From Nitrospirota bacterium (lineage in GTDB: Bacteria > Nitrospirota > Thermodesulfovibrionia > Thermodesulfovibrionales > SM23-35): a stretch of DNA of 60,310 nt. This document shows positions 8,667 to 16,988 of this stretch, piece after piece. The DNA lies in the NCBI GenBank assembly GCA_013388435.1, contig JACAFE010000060.1:1-60310 (forward strand), read 5' to 3'. Under the pieces are notes generated by a model that ran no database searches, was not told where the DNA came from, and worked only from the letters and a program-made list of their open reading frames with translations. The translations under genes and the position numbers were made by a program. Numbering within the stretch: position 1 is the stretch's first letter; each line of letters begins with the position of its first letter.

Positions 8667-9680
8667 TCATATCACCAACAAATTAGTAATGATTTTAATC
8701 AATTTATCTTTTTCCTTCGGGTTGCTGACTGCAATTAAAAGAGCCAGAGCAGTTAAAGCATTGTCATTAATTTTTTTCTCCCCGGTTTTTCGGTAAAGGA
8801 AATCATTTTTATCAAGGAAATAAATAAACAAAAACGAAGCAATTCTCTTATTGCCATCTACGAAAGGATGGTCTTTGATGATAAAATATAAAAGATGAGC
8901 GGCTTTTTCTTCTAATGATAGATATAATTCATTTTTCCCAAAAGTTTGGTAAATGTTGCCCAAAATGCCTTGAAATTTTTCACCATTCTCTTGTCCAAAC
9001 AAATCGCTCGCTTCCCTTTTGGCAATCAACTCTTTCTTTATTTCTTGAATAACTTTAATAGAGTTTTCGTATTTCAAAACAAACTTGCCTTTCGTTTTTT
9101 TAACCAGCGATAACTTTTCTTTATCATATTGTTCAAGAAGAGTGAGCGTTTTTGAGTAGTTTGCAAGTAAATTCAAAATTTCTTGCTCTTGCCCGACTAA
9201 AAGTTTGTGTTTAGATTTTTCTTGTAAAAAAGAAATAGCGCCTTGCAATTCTTGCAATTGATTGCGCGCCTGCAAAAGCCGCTCTTCGTTGATGGTATAA
9301 CCTTTAACCAGATGATCTTTTAGCGTTTTAGTCGCCCAAATGCGGAATTGTGTCGCTCGTTTTGAATTGACTCTGTAACCAACAGAGATAATAGCGTCTA
9401 AATTATAAAATTTAACTTTCTTTGTTTGAGTTTTGCCTTTAATAGCGCCGTGTGAAGTGGTTTGTTCCAAAATGGAACTAACCACTTTTTCATTTAATTC
9501 GCCGGTAGTAAAAATGTTTTTTAAGTGCTTGGTAATAGCTGGCCTTTGAGTGCCAAAAAGCAAAGCTATTTGCGCTTGCGTAAGCCAAATAGTCTCTTCT
9601 TCCAAACGCACATCTAACTTGGGTCCTTCTTTGGACTTATAAATAACTATTTCACCTTTTTGGAATTCAGCTTGTTTCAT
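8667..9680 (-). CDS. RhuM-Fic/Doc fusion protein
   Basis: A 337-residue protein. Residues 1-150 match the RhuM/virulence-associated family (LTQAQIALLFGTQRPAITKH, FYNLDAIISVGYRVNS, RATQFRIWATKTL), a likely DNA-binding module. A coiled linker leads to a Fic domain with the complete catalytic motif HPFVDGNKR at about 271-279, so AMPylation or a related transfer is expected. Such fusions are common next to restriction-modification genes. The ATG overlaps the stop of an upstream 3' gene remnant (9677-9680) and its stop overlaps the natural res start, so it was the middle gene of a tightly coupled operon. Whether it is a toxin, regulator or defence effector cannot be decided. Confidence 0.85.
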   Translation of the reverse strand: MKQAEFQKGEIVIYKSKEGPKLDVRLEEETIWLTQAQIALLFGTQRPAITKHLKNIFTTGELNEKVVSSILEQTTSHGAIKGKTQTKKVKFYNLDAIISVGYRVNSKRATQFRIWATKTLKDHLVKGYTINEERLLQARNQLQELQGAISFLQEKSKHKLLVGQEQEILNLLANYSKTLTLLEQYDKEKLSLVKKTKGKFVLKYENSIKVIQEIKKELIAKREASDLFGQENGEKFQGILGNIYQTFGKNELYLSLEEKAAHLLYFIIKDHPFVDGNKRIASFLFIYFLDKNDFLYRKTGEKKINDNALTALALLIAVSNPKEKDKLIKIITNLLVI

Positions 9681-9766
9681 AAATAACTAAATTCAAATAC
9701 TTGCCACTTGGTTAGCAAATTTTCAAAGGGAATATCGTCTATGATGTCTTGGAAGATACATCCGCA
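9677..9766 (-). pseudogene. 3' remnant of a gene upstream of rhuM/fic (mod or res-like)
   Basis: Immediately after the AlbA_2 gene stop, a frame without a start encodes FQDIIDDIPFENLLTKWQ, then VFEFSYL and a stop overlapping the next ATG as ATGA. The segment resembles the start of res (IALENLPVKWQGFDF). The stop-start coupling suggests it is the surviving 3' end of the gene that once preceded rhuM/fic, most simply the methylase (mod) whose 5' end survives at 13628-14188. A partial duplication of the res 5' end is the alternative. Confidence 0.5.
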
Positions 9767-9768
9767 TA

Positions 9769-10926
9769 TTATTTTTTCTTTCTTGGGATTTTTACAACAA
9801 ACTCATTATCATTAGCTATTAACTCAACATCAAGCCCAATATAATCTTTTACAAGTTTTATCATTCTTCTCACACCACTACCCAAATCTGTTACCATCTG
9901 AAATTTTGTAAGCATGTTATAAATGTGAGGGTTTCTCAATACATGAGAGCCTCCAGCCTTCATGCTTTCAATAGTTACTGTATTTGGTAATCTCCCAGGA
10001 CTGTGAATTTCTATTTTATCAGTAAAAATTAAAATTCTTATAGGCGCACTTATAGTGTAATCACGGTGTGCCAGAGCATTGACCACAGCTTCTCGTAACG
10101 CTGGTATAGGTATTTCAAACTTAGTTTCTGGTTCGAAATCTTTTATGACATGTTCTTCTCTAAGATAAATTTTAAAGAATCGTTCTGTATCTCCTATTAT
10201 TTGGGAAATAACGCCATTAACATCCTTCTTATCCAAAGGAGCTGTGGCAATATCATCTCCTTCTATATAAGCACAGACAATTCGTGCTTCTTTTAAGAAA
10301 TATTGTGGGTTTTTACCGAAAAACAAAAGACCTGTTATAGTAGGCACTAAATCTTTATCTACTAAATGTAAATTCTTAAGGTATGATAATACTTCCTGTT
10401 CATTAATCTCCGTAATACTCTGAGATAGGTAATCTTTTAGAAACGATTTAAACAATTCCAAATCAATATTTTCTAAATTAGCGTTTGTTATTGATAACTC
10501 ATCATAATAAATACTTTCGGAACTTTGAAATAATCTAAGAATCTCCTCCCTCGTAGCTTCTCTACACCGGTTAGATGAACGAATGTAAAATTTTCCTTTA
10601 CACTGATAAGGTCTCTGAATTCCTTTCGGGATATTGATAATTACTATATTTTTATCATTAATGGCAGCAGTTTCCTGTAAAATAGTAACTGGTGGTTTGC
10701 ATAAATTTAGTGCTAAATCGTCTATTCTAAGCATAAATTTATCAACATCATTAATTCCGATTATTGTTCCATCATCAGCGACCCCTGCAAGTATTTTTCC
10801 TCCATCTGTATTTGCAAATGAAACTATTGTCTTGGCAAAATCATCATTGTTTTCATCTTCTCTTTTAAATTCAAGGTGATAACCCTCTCCTTTAGCAATA
10901 ATCTGTCTAATTTCTAATTCAGTCAT
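9769..10926 (-). CDS. AlbA_2 (Schlafen-like) ATP-binding protein
   Basis: A 385-residue protein. The N-terminus is an AlbA_2 domain (YHLEFKREDENNDDFAKTIV and SFANTDGGKILAGVADDG), and the central to C-terminal part carries the conserved REAVVNALAHRDY and HSPGRLPNTVT segments of the family's HATPase-like module, then a short winged-helix-like tail ending KIPRKKK. AlbA_2 proteins are predicted nucleic-acid-binding or Schlafen-type factors, frequent in defence islands. Its ATG overlaps the TrlF stop by 4 bases (ATGA), so the two are translationally coupled and probably act together. Confidence 0.8.
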   Translation of the reverse strand: MTELEIRQIIAKGEGYHLEFKREDENNDDFAKTIVSFANTDGGKILAGVADDGTIIGINDVDKFMLRIDDLALNLCKPPVTILQETAAINDKNIVIINIPKGIQRPYQCKGKFYIRSSNRCREATREEILRLFQSSESIYYDELSITNANLENIDLELFKSFLKDYLSQSITEINEQEVLSYLKNLHLVDKDLVPTITGLLFFGKNPQYFLKEARIVCAYIEGDDIATAPLDKKDVNGVISQIIGDTERFFKIYLREEHVIKDFEPETKFEIPIPALREAVVNALAHRDYTISAPIRILIFTDKIEIHSPGRLPNTVTIESMKAGGSHVLRNPHIYNMLTKFQMVTDLGSGVRRMIKLVKDYIGLDVELIANDNEFVVKIPRKKK

Positions 10927-13622
10927 AATTTTACTCCATATTTTTGAATTCTCTTTTTAAATGCTTCTTCCCCTCCTTCCATAATTTTCTTTATGTCTTC
11001 AGTAATGGACATTTTATCAATGGAGCCTGAATTTCTAATTTTACACTGGTCTGCTTCTACATCCAAAACAAATATCTGCTCTGAATCGCCAAGTACTGGA
11101 ATATTAGCATTATGGGTGGCAAAAATTAATTGCCTTTTATCTTTCATCTCTCTTAATATTACAACTATATCATCATAAATAAATCTATTATCTAAATCTT
11201 CTTCCGGCTGGTCTATGATTAGAATTCTTTTTTCCTGTGAGAAAAGCAAAATAAGCAATGCGGTTGCTTTTTGGCCATCAGAAAGCTTTTCAAATGGCTT
11301 ATATTCATCTCCCACTTTCAATTTGATTGTAATTAAATCTTCTGGAAATAAAATTTCTAATTGATACAATTTGCTTCTGTCTTTAAACCAATCTGTAATT
11401 CTCTTAGTCATTGCATCTGTAAGTTGAAAATATTTTTGAAGTTGTTCAGCACCTGCTTCTATAATTTTTGAAAGTTCAACACCATCTATTGTTATATTTT
11501 TATTATCTATAATTTTTGAAATAGCATCTTCACTGACTTTAGAACCATATAGCAAAGAACCTAATTTGTCCTTGAATTCTTTTTTATCCGACTGATAACT
11601 AATTTCAAGCTTTACTCTGCCTGAGAGTTGCTCATTTATCTTTTCTATTCGCTCTTTTCTAAAGTCAAAAAGATTATGTCTTTCTTTCTGGATATCTTTC
11701 TTTAGAGATTTCCTTTCCATTTCCAATTGCTGTTTTTGCTTTTCTATTTTTTCATATTCTTTTATCAGGGGCTCTAATCGGGATTTTTCCTGAATGAGTG
11801 CTTCGTATTTATCTGGAGATAACCCTTTTGCCGACAATTCTTTTTTTATCTCCTCGGAATTTTTTCTATTTTTTTCGAAACGGTTATTCCATTCAGTAAG
11901 AACATTATCTAATTTCTTTTCTATTTCGGCTGACCTGTTAGAAAAATCTTTAAATTGACCTTCTAAATATTCTTTGTATTCTCTTATAATGTTCCCCGCA
12001 TCTAATAATAATTGTTTTTCCGGGCTTTCACCTTTAAGAAGACTATCCTGTGCATTATTTATTTCCTGAATAAATTCTTGATATTGGGTTATTAAGTCAT
12101 CTTTGCCTGATTTAAATTTTGATATAGCTGTTTTTAAAATATTGCTATCTTTTGTTAACAGGGCGAGCTCCTTCATTTTTCGAGCTACACCTAATTCTTC
12201 AAATGTTTTTATATGCTCATTGATAGTTTTAAGCCTTTGCTCATAATCCTCTTTTTGAAGTAGTTTGTTCTGCAGATTTAGAAGTTTTTCTCCATTTTCT
12301 TTTAGTAAATTTAATTTTTTATTGAATTCTATTTTCTTCTTTTTTATTTCATCACCTATGAGTTGGTCAACTAATTTTCGTTGGAAGTCCTGATTATTGG
12401 ATAATACATAAAGTTCCTTCTGCCCTAAAAGAATAGGAGAGTTTTCCTCAAACAATTCATCCGGTGGAATATTTTTCTCCTCTACAATTGGTTGTTGTCC
12501 GATAACTCTACTAACAGTATACGGAATTTTTTTATCACCATATCTTTTTAGCAATCTTACGGTAATTTTCCCGCCACTTCCCACTACATTCTGAACAAAT
12601 TCTTCTCTAAAGGATTCTTCCGCATAAGATGGTAAATCAAGACAATAACGAATTGATTCAATAATGGCGGATTTTCCTACACCCCTTCCACCAATCAGAC
12701 AGTTCAGGTTGCTATTGAAATTTATTTTCACATCCTTTAAAAATTTCGCACCTGAAATTTCAATAGATTCAATCTTATCTCCTATTTCTTCCTGTTTTTC
12801 ATACAACCTTACGCGTAAAGAAGGGTCCTGAAAGGCTATGCGGATAGCATTTATAGAAACACTGCTTAATTTAATATAAGTGCATCTTGTTTTATCACCT
12901 CTTTGCTTACAACCAATTTCATCTATTGATTTTGGGTCTGTGTTTTCTAAAACAGCAATTTTATTTTTAAAAAAATCTTTATTTATTTCTCCTGTTGAAA
13001 CTAATTTGTTTATACCTTTGTCTGATATGAATTCAATTGCATCAGCAAGTTTTAATAAATTGGCTGCCTCTTTAGCCTGATTTGCATCAAGCAATCCGTT
13101 TTTATCTTCAGGATGTGGAAAAATAACAAGGCAAGAAAATTTATCGTGCAATTCATTAAGAACATCGCTTAAATTATTCTTAAGAGAAATATCTCTGTGG
13201 CTCCTGTCGCTGTTAATCAACGGCTTTTCAGGCGCTTGATCTAATGATTTAATATAATCATTTATACCGTCTATGTCGGACTCATAATCAAAAATTATCA
13301 AAATATGCAGTCCTTTGCCAAGTGTTACAGAAAGTTCTATGCCCGGAAAAACAAAAATATTTTCTTTTACTGCCTTTTCCTGAAACTTTTTAAACCATTC
13401 AGTTCTTATCTGTTGATAATCAGTTATAGCACATATCTTAATTTCCTTTTGTTTAAGTTTTGATATGTATTGGTCCATTATATTTTCAAGAACAGAATCA
13501 GAATTGAGATTGACCCCAGAAGGCAACTTAAAACTATCAACTAAAGGCGAATGAAGATGCAAATCGCATCTTATCCAATCAGCACCATAGTCAAATAAAT
13601 CTACTTCTGAAAAATTTTCCAT
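10923..13622 (-). CDS. TrlF-type PHP / SMC-like ABC ATPase
   Basis: An 899-residue protein. It starts with a PHP phosphoesterase domain (DLHLHSP at about residues 20-26, later FPGIELS and FPHPEDKNG), then an SMC/RecN-like ATPase: Walker A GGRGVGKS at about 309-316, a long coiled coil at roughly 430-700, signature LSDGQKATA, Walker B RILIIDQPEED and a final ATHNANIP. The PHP part may hydrolyse nucleotides or nucleic acid under control of the ATPase. The ATG at 13622 is preferred over an upstream GTG-like start at 13640 because GGGAG precedes it and the upstream reading frame ends at 13628. It is coupled to the AlbA_2 gene. Both look intact, unlike their neighbours. Confidence 0.8.
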   Translation of the reverse strand: MENFSEVDLFDYGADWIRCDLHLHSPLVDSFKLPSGVNLNSDSVLENIMDQYISKLKQKEIKICAITDYQQIRTEWFKKFQEKAVKENIFVFPGIELSVTLGKGLHILIIFDYESDIDGINDYIKSLDQAPEKPLINSDRSHRDISLKNNLSDVLNELHDKFSCLVIFPHPEDKNGLLDANQAKEAANLLKLADAIEFISDKGINKLVSTGEINKDFFKNKIAVLENTDPKSIDEIGCKQRGDKTRCTYIKLSSVSINAIRIAFQDPSLRVRLYEKQEEIGDKIESIEISGAKFLKDVKINFNSNLNCLIGGRGVGKSAIIESIRYCLDLPSYAEESFREEFVQNVVGSGGKITVRLLKRYGDKKIPYTVSRVIGQQPIVEEKNIPPDELFEENSPILLGQKELYVLSNNQDFQRKLVDQLIGDEIKKKKIEFNKKLNLLKENGEKLLNLQNKLLQKEDYEQRLKTINEHIKTFEELGVARKMKELALLTKDSNILKTAISKFKSGKDDLITQYQEFIQEINNAQDSLLKGESPEKQLLLDAGNIIREYKEYLEGQFKDFSNRSAEIEKKLDNVLTEWNNRFEKNRKNSEEIKKELSAKGLSPDKYEALIQEKSRLEPLIKEYEKIEKQKQQLEMERKSLKKDIQKERHNLFDFRKERIEKINEQLSGRVKLEISYQSDKKEFKDKLGSLLYGSKVSEDAISKIIDNKNITIDGVELSKIIEAGAEQLQKYFQLTDAMTKRITDWFKDRSKLYQLEILFPEDLITIKLKVGDEYKPFEKLSDGQKATALLILLFSQEKRILIIDQPEEDLDNRFIYDDIVVILREMKDKRQLIFATHNANIPVLGDSEQIFVLDVEADQCKIRNSGSIDKMSITEDIKKIMEGGEEAFKKRIQKYGVKL

Positions 13623-13627
13623 CGTTT

Positions 13628-14188
13628 TTACTCCCACCAAATTAATGGCTTAATTAATTTATAATCCAAATCTTCACGGACTTTATCTAACTCAAAAATA
13701 AGCGAGCGTTTTTCGTTGGCTTTTTTAGATTCAATTTTTGAAGCGTCGAAGTAAAACTTTAAACACCCCGTCCCTTTGGGACACCCCTCTATAAGAGGGG
13801 AATTTTCAAACTCAACCGGCAAACTTCTGAAAATCCGGTCAGTTTTAACATAATAAAGCATCTGTGTTTTCCAAAAGAGAATAACATCTTTTTCGTCGGT
13901 ATAAACCTTTTCGTAGATATTGTTGTGAAATGGCGTTGAATTGAAATAGATTGAGCCGCTTTCGGTAAAGTAGCGGCTGAAAAAGGAATAGAGCTTATCA
14001 AAAAGCTCGTCCCGAAAGGCAGGATATTTTCCCAAGGCAGTTTCAATATCTTTTTTAAGAATATCCTCAATCTTGCGGTAGTAATTTGATTTTATCCTCA
14101 TCAAATTAACAAAACCGCCAGTGCCTTCAATCTTGGCGCCGATAAATACATCTTGCAGGGCTTTGTAAAATTTTTGTTCTTTGGTCAT
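13628..14188 (-). pseudogene. mod: N-terminal remnant of type III-like DNA methylase (Mod)
   Basis: 186 codons match, from memory of the family, the N-terminal region of large methylases paired with Res (MTKEQKFYKALQDVFIGAKI, KLYSFFSRYFTESGSIYF, KDVILFWKTQMLYYVKTDR, SKKANEKRSLIFE). No SAM-binding or DPPY motif is reached: the frame stops after LIKPLIWWE, exactly where the TrlF gene begins. The usual protein is several times longer, so this is a 5' fragment and not a functional methylase. An in-frame palindromic repeat interrupts it at 13764-13800. It lies 5 bases after the xre gene. Confidence 0.65.
13764..13800. repeat. Palindromic element inserted in frame in mod fragment
   Basis: GTCCC/GGGAC (13770-13774 and 13778-13782) is followed by CCCCTCT/AGAGGGG (13784-13790 and 13794-13800), preceded by CACCCC. 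This is the same two-hairpin layout as at 8461-8502 but with a different first stem, so pairing is conserved rather than sequence. In the gene frame it encodes NSPLIEGCPKGTGCL. Confidence 0.75.
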
Positions 14189-14193
14189 AGTGT

Positions 14194-14403
14194 TTATTTC
14201 ATTAAATCATCAAGCGAAACGCCAAGGGCTTTGGCGATTTTTTGTGCGGTGTCTATTGTGGGGCTTTGAATTGCCCCCGACTCAATTTTGATAATCGTAT
14301 TATGGGAAATATCAGCCAATTTGGACAATTTGTCTTGCGACAACCCCCTTTGCTTTCGCAACTTTTTTATATTCTTCGCTATTGTTGTTTTTTCGTTTGA
14401 CAT
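14194..14403 (-). CDS. XRE-family HTH regulator
   Basis: A 69-residue Cro/CI-type helix-turn-helix protein (IKKLRKQRGLSQDKLSKLAD, ISHNTIIKIESGAIQSPTID). It is the first gene of the island operon and probably controls it. A -10-like TATCAT (minus strand, 14410-14415) lies 6 bases before the ATG, suggesting a leaderless transcript. Confidence 0.85.
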   Translation of the reverse strand: MSNEKTTIAKNIKKLRKQRGLSQDKLSKLADISHNTIIKIESGAIQSPTIDTAQKIAKALGVSLDDLMK

Positions 14404-14445
14404 TATTGTATGATAGTATTAGTATTAAAATACAATGACTATCCT
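14401..14445 (-). promoter_or_regulatory. Putative promoter/operator of xre operon
   Basis: GATAGT (14412-14417) and ACTATC (14438-14443) form an inverted pair with a 20-base spacer containing a smaller GTATT/AATAC pair. It overlaps the predicted -10 region, as expected for autorepression by the XRE protein. Weak evidence. Confidence 0.3.
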
Positions 14446-14552
14446 AATATCCGATGACTAACACTAACGTTATAATACACAATTTAATTTGTTTGGTCAA
14501 TAAAAACGAAGAGAGTTCTTTATTGTTGCCCGCAAGATTTGCAATGTTTAGA

Positions 14553-14630
<78 letters not shown>

Positions 14631-14651
14631 AAAAAAATAAATTTTAACATA

Positions 14652-15491
14652 TCAATAAATCAAAATGTAATCAGCGTCCCCGGATTTAATTGTATTCGGG
14701 TCAATATATTTTTCTATATAAGGTAAAATTACCCTGTGATTTATTTTATCGGAAAAATGTTTTAGTTGCGCTGGTATTCCCCTTTTCCATGCGTGTCCGT
14801 TACCGGCAAGAACAACCATTTTTTTATCATTATGTTTTTTAAAATACCCTGCGATATTATATGCCATGGACTGATCCCATAAAAGCTGGGCTTCACAAAA
14901 AAATTGAAAATTGTTCCCTCCGTGTCCGTGCATTGCATATGCTCTTCTGATGAATTTCATATATTCCTCATTTACAATACATGCAATTTCAGGAGGAAGT
15001 CTTTTTAATTCTTCTTTTGTGAGTGAAGCAAAGCCCGATGTTGCAACTTTTCTGGTTATCTCAGGAGGCACGTTCAGACCAATAGCAGGCAATTTATTAT
15101 CTTTTATAAAAATAAATATATCATCATAGATGTTCCATGGGAAATTCCAGTTTTTATAATATACGCGGATAAAATCTTCCGTGTTTATATTACCCGAACT
15201 CCACAAATCGAGCTCTTTCTGGCTTTCGTAATTAAACATCTCCAGACCAATAACAATAGGTAATTTTTCAGCAACGAGGGCTTTAATGATATTAAGCTGC
15301 ATTTCATGGTGAAATTCTCTATCGTGTACTTCACCAACAAAAATAACGTCAACTTTTTTTAAATCCTCGAGCATTTCAGAAAAAGTAATAAATTTACTAT
15401 CTGCCGTGCGGAAGACCTGACCATGTTCTGCATAAGCAAATAAACAAAAATTTATTAGAAATAATATTGTGAAAAAGAATATTTTTTTCAT
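14652..15491 (-). CDS. ChaN-like haem-binding family protein
   Basis: A 279-residue protein of the ChaN/Cofac_haem_bdg family: VDVIFVGEVHDREFHHEMQL near the N-terminus, LEMFNYESQ, then AMHGHGGNNFQFFCEAQLLW and VVLAGNGHAWKRGIP. The His-rich motifs fit a metal- or haem-binding site. A signal peptide (residues 1-21, cleavage after FAYA) sends it out of the cytoplasm; no lipobox Cys is seen. It overlaps the upstream cyclophilin gene by 4 bases (ATGA), so the two are coupled. Confidence 0.8.
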   Translation of the reverse strand: MKKIFFFTILFLINFCLFAYAEHGQVFRTADSKFITFSEMLEDLKKVDVIFVGEVHDREFHHEMQLNIIKALVAEKLPIVIGLEMFNYESQKELDLWSSGNINTEDFIRVYYKNWNFPWNIYDDIFIFIKDNKLPAIGLNVPPEITRKVATSGFASLTKEELKRLPPEIACIVNEEYMKFIRRAYAMHGHGGNNFQFFCEAQLLWDQSMAYNIAGYFKKHNDKKMVVLAGNGHAWKRGIPAQLKHFSDKINHRVILPYIEKYIDPNTIKSGDADYILIY

Positions 15492-16084
15492 GGTTTTTCT
15501 ATAATCCTTATTTTCATCTCTATTCTTTCATTTGGATTGTCTCTTGAGTCTCTTGGTTGATTTACTATTTTTTCAGCCACTTCCATGCCAGATACTACTT
15601 CTCCAAATACAGTATATTTTCTGTCAAGAAAAGGCGCGTCCGCGACACATATAAAAAATTGAGAACCTGCAGAATCAGGATGCTGTGCCCGTGCCATCGA
15701 AAGTGTTCCTTTCTTATGAGGTCTATCGTTGAATTCAGCTTTTATACTATAACCCGGACCACCCATTCCATGTGTTGATTTATCGAGATTTCTCGAGTTT
15801 GGATCGCCTCCCTGTATCATAAATCCAGGGATTACTCTATGAAAAGTTGTGCCATCGTAAAATCCTTTTTTTGCGAGTTCGATAAAATTGTTGACATGGT
15901 TTGGAGCTGCTTCAGGAAAGAATTTAAGTTCGATATTTCCAAACTTTGTTTCAATTACAGCAGTTGTTTGAGCCATTTTTTTAATCTCCTCTTCTGTGAA
16001 TTTCTTTGATTTTACTTCTGAGAAAACGGTTGAACTAATCAAAATTAAGATAAATGCTAATATCAATACGACTTTTAATTTCAT
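15488..16084 (-). CDS. Exported cyclophilin-type peptidyl-prolyl isomerase
   Basis: A 198-residue cyclophilin with a signal peptide (KLKVVLILAFILILISS). Catalytic segments are FHRVIPGFMIQGGDPN, GTLSMARAQHPDSAGSQFFI and LDRKYTVFGEV, covering the Arg, Gln and Phe of the active site. The start is set at 16084 because AGGAGG lies 4-10 bases upstream and the signal peptide begins there; an ATG at 16129 would add 15 residues across the ribosome-binding site. It probably helps fold exported proteins and is co-transcribed with the ChaN-like gene. Confidence 0.9.
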   Translation of the reverse strand: MKLKVVLILAFILILISSTVFSEVKSKKFTEEEIKKMAQTTAVIETKFGNIELKFFPEAAPNHVNNFIELAKKGFYDGTTFHRVIPGFMIQGGDPNSRNLDKSTHGMGGPGYSIKAEFNDRPHKKGTLSMARAQHPDSAGSQFFICVADAPFLDRKYTVFGEVVSGMEVAEKIVNQPRDSRDNPNERIEMKIRIIEKP

Positions 16085-16277
16085 GGTGCCTCCTTTTAAT
16101 ATATTTAGTATTATCTCTTCTTTTTTCATGAATCTTTTGACATTACTCTATATTTTATTATTTTAAAGCAAATCATGTTTGATTTGCAGAATTTTTGTTT
16201 AATCTTAATTTATATAAAAAGCAAATGAAATTATAATAATAAAAATATGTTATATTAAACATTAAAAGGATATATGA

Positions 16278-16985
16278 ATGGGAATTGATTTCAATGTTGC
16301 CATAATAGAACTCGGGAAACTTCTTCTCGCTGCTATACTTGGAGGAGCTATTGGTTTTGAGAGGGAGTCTCACGGTCAGGCTGCAGGAATACGCACGAAT
16401 ATCCTTGTTGCCTTAGGCGCATGTTTGATGATGTTGCTTTCACTTAATATGGAAACATTATTCAAATATTTGAATACAGATTCAGTTGTGCGTCTTGACC
16501 CCGGCAGAATTGCATCCTATGCTATAGCGAGTATGGGTTTTCTCGGCGCAGGAGCTATAATCAAAGGGAGAGGAACTGTAAGAGGACTAACAACTGCTGC
16601 AGGTCTTTGGCTCGTGACAGGTATCGGTCTTGCAATTGGTGCTGGTTATATTTTCCCTGCTATTGCAGGAACCATATTAAGTTTGATAATTCTATATAAC
16701 ATCAGGCATTTAAAACCTTTTATTGCAAGGGACACATATACAATTTTAATTTTACGTTTTGAGGGAAGCAACTGTCTTATAGATAGAATTAAAGATATAC
16801 TTGCTGAATTTTCAGATGTTTCTATAATGAACATAAGCCTTAGACAATCTTTCTCTCCTGCAATGATAAGTTATCACATAAGGCTTGTGGGAAAAGAGAT
16901 TAACTATTGCAATAAAATGATTGACAGACTATCAGAAATCCCGGGTCTTATAGAATTAAGCTGGGAAGAAGGGAATGTCCCATGA
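16278..16985 (+). CDS. MgtC/SapB family membrane protein
   Basis: A 235-residue protein with four to five membrane segments and the MgtC signature: LLLAAILGGAIGFERESHG, AGIRTNILVALGACLMM, SMGFLGAGAIIKGRGTVRGL and TTAAGLWLVTGIGLAIG. A cytoplasmic C-terminal domain of about 80 residues resembles the ACT-like part of MgtC relatives. Family members affect magnesium homeostasis or F-ATPase activity; the role here is not shown. AAAGG lies 8 bases before the ATG. It converges on the aminotransferase gene with a 3-base gap. Confidence 0.85.
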   Translation: MGIDFNVAIIELGKLLLAAILGGAIGFERESHGQAAGIRTNILVALGACLMMLLSLNMETLFKYLNTDSVVRLDPGRIASYAIASMGFLGAGAIIKGRGTVRGLTTAAGLWLVTGIGLAIGAGYIFPAIAGTILSLIILYNIRHLKPFIARDTYTILILRFEGSNCLIDRIKDILAEFSDVSIMNISLRQSFSPAMISYHIRLVGKEINYCNKMIDRLSEIPGLIELSWEEGNVP

Positions 16986-16988
16986 TGT

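Larger units (their letters stand above)
6067..8670 (-). pseudogene. res: Type III-like restriction helicase (Res), damaged
   Basis: An SF2 helicase/translocase of the type III Res group. It shows DEAH in ILLDEAHKGDKED, motif III in NFSATFTD and motif VI in SVGRGVRIEPQ. Two lesions are visible. The natural start appears to be the ATG at 8668-8670, overlapping the rhuM/fic stop as ATGA, but codon 6 is TAA (8653-8655); the open frame resumes at once as DIVKNIALENLPVKW and could only restart at a TTG (8622). The Walker A reads ATGSDKT, with GAC at 8263-8265 where Gly is expected. A palindromic element is inserted in frame at 8461-8502. No intact methylase partner is present. Restriction activity is unlikely, though ATPase loss is not proven. 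Confidence 0.7.

Noticed and set aside
13623-13640. Alternative upstream start of the TrlF gene
   Set aside because: It overlaps the preceding frame and lacks a ribosome-binding site, whereas 13622 has GGGAG at proper distance.
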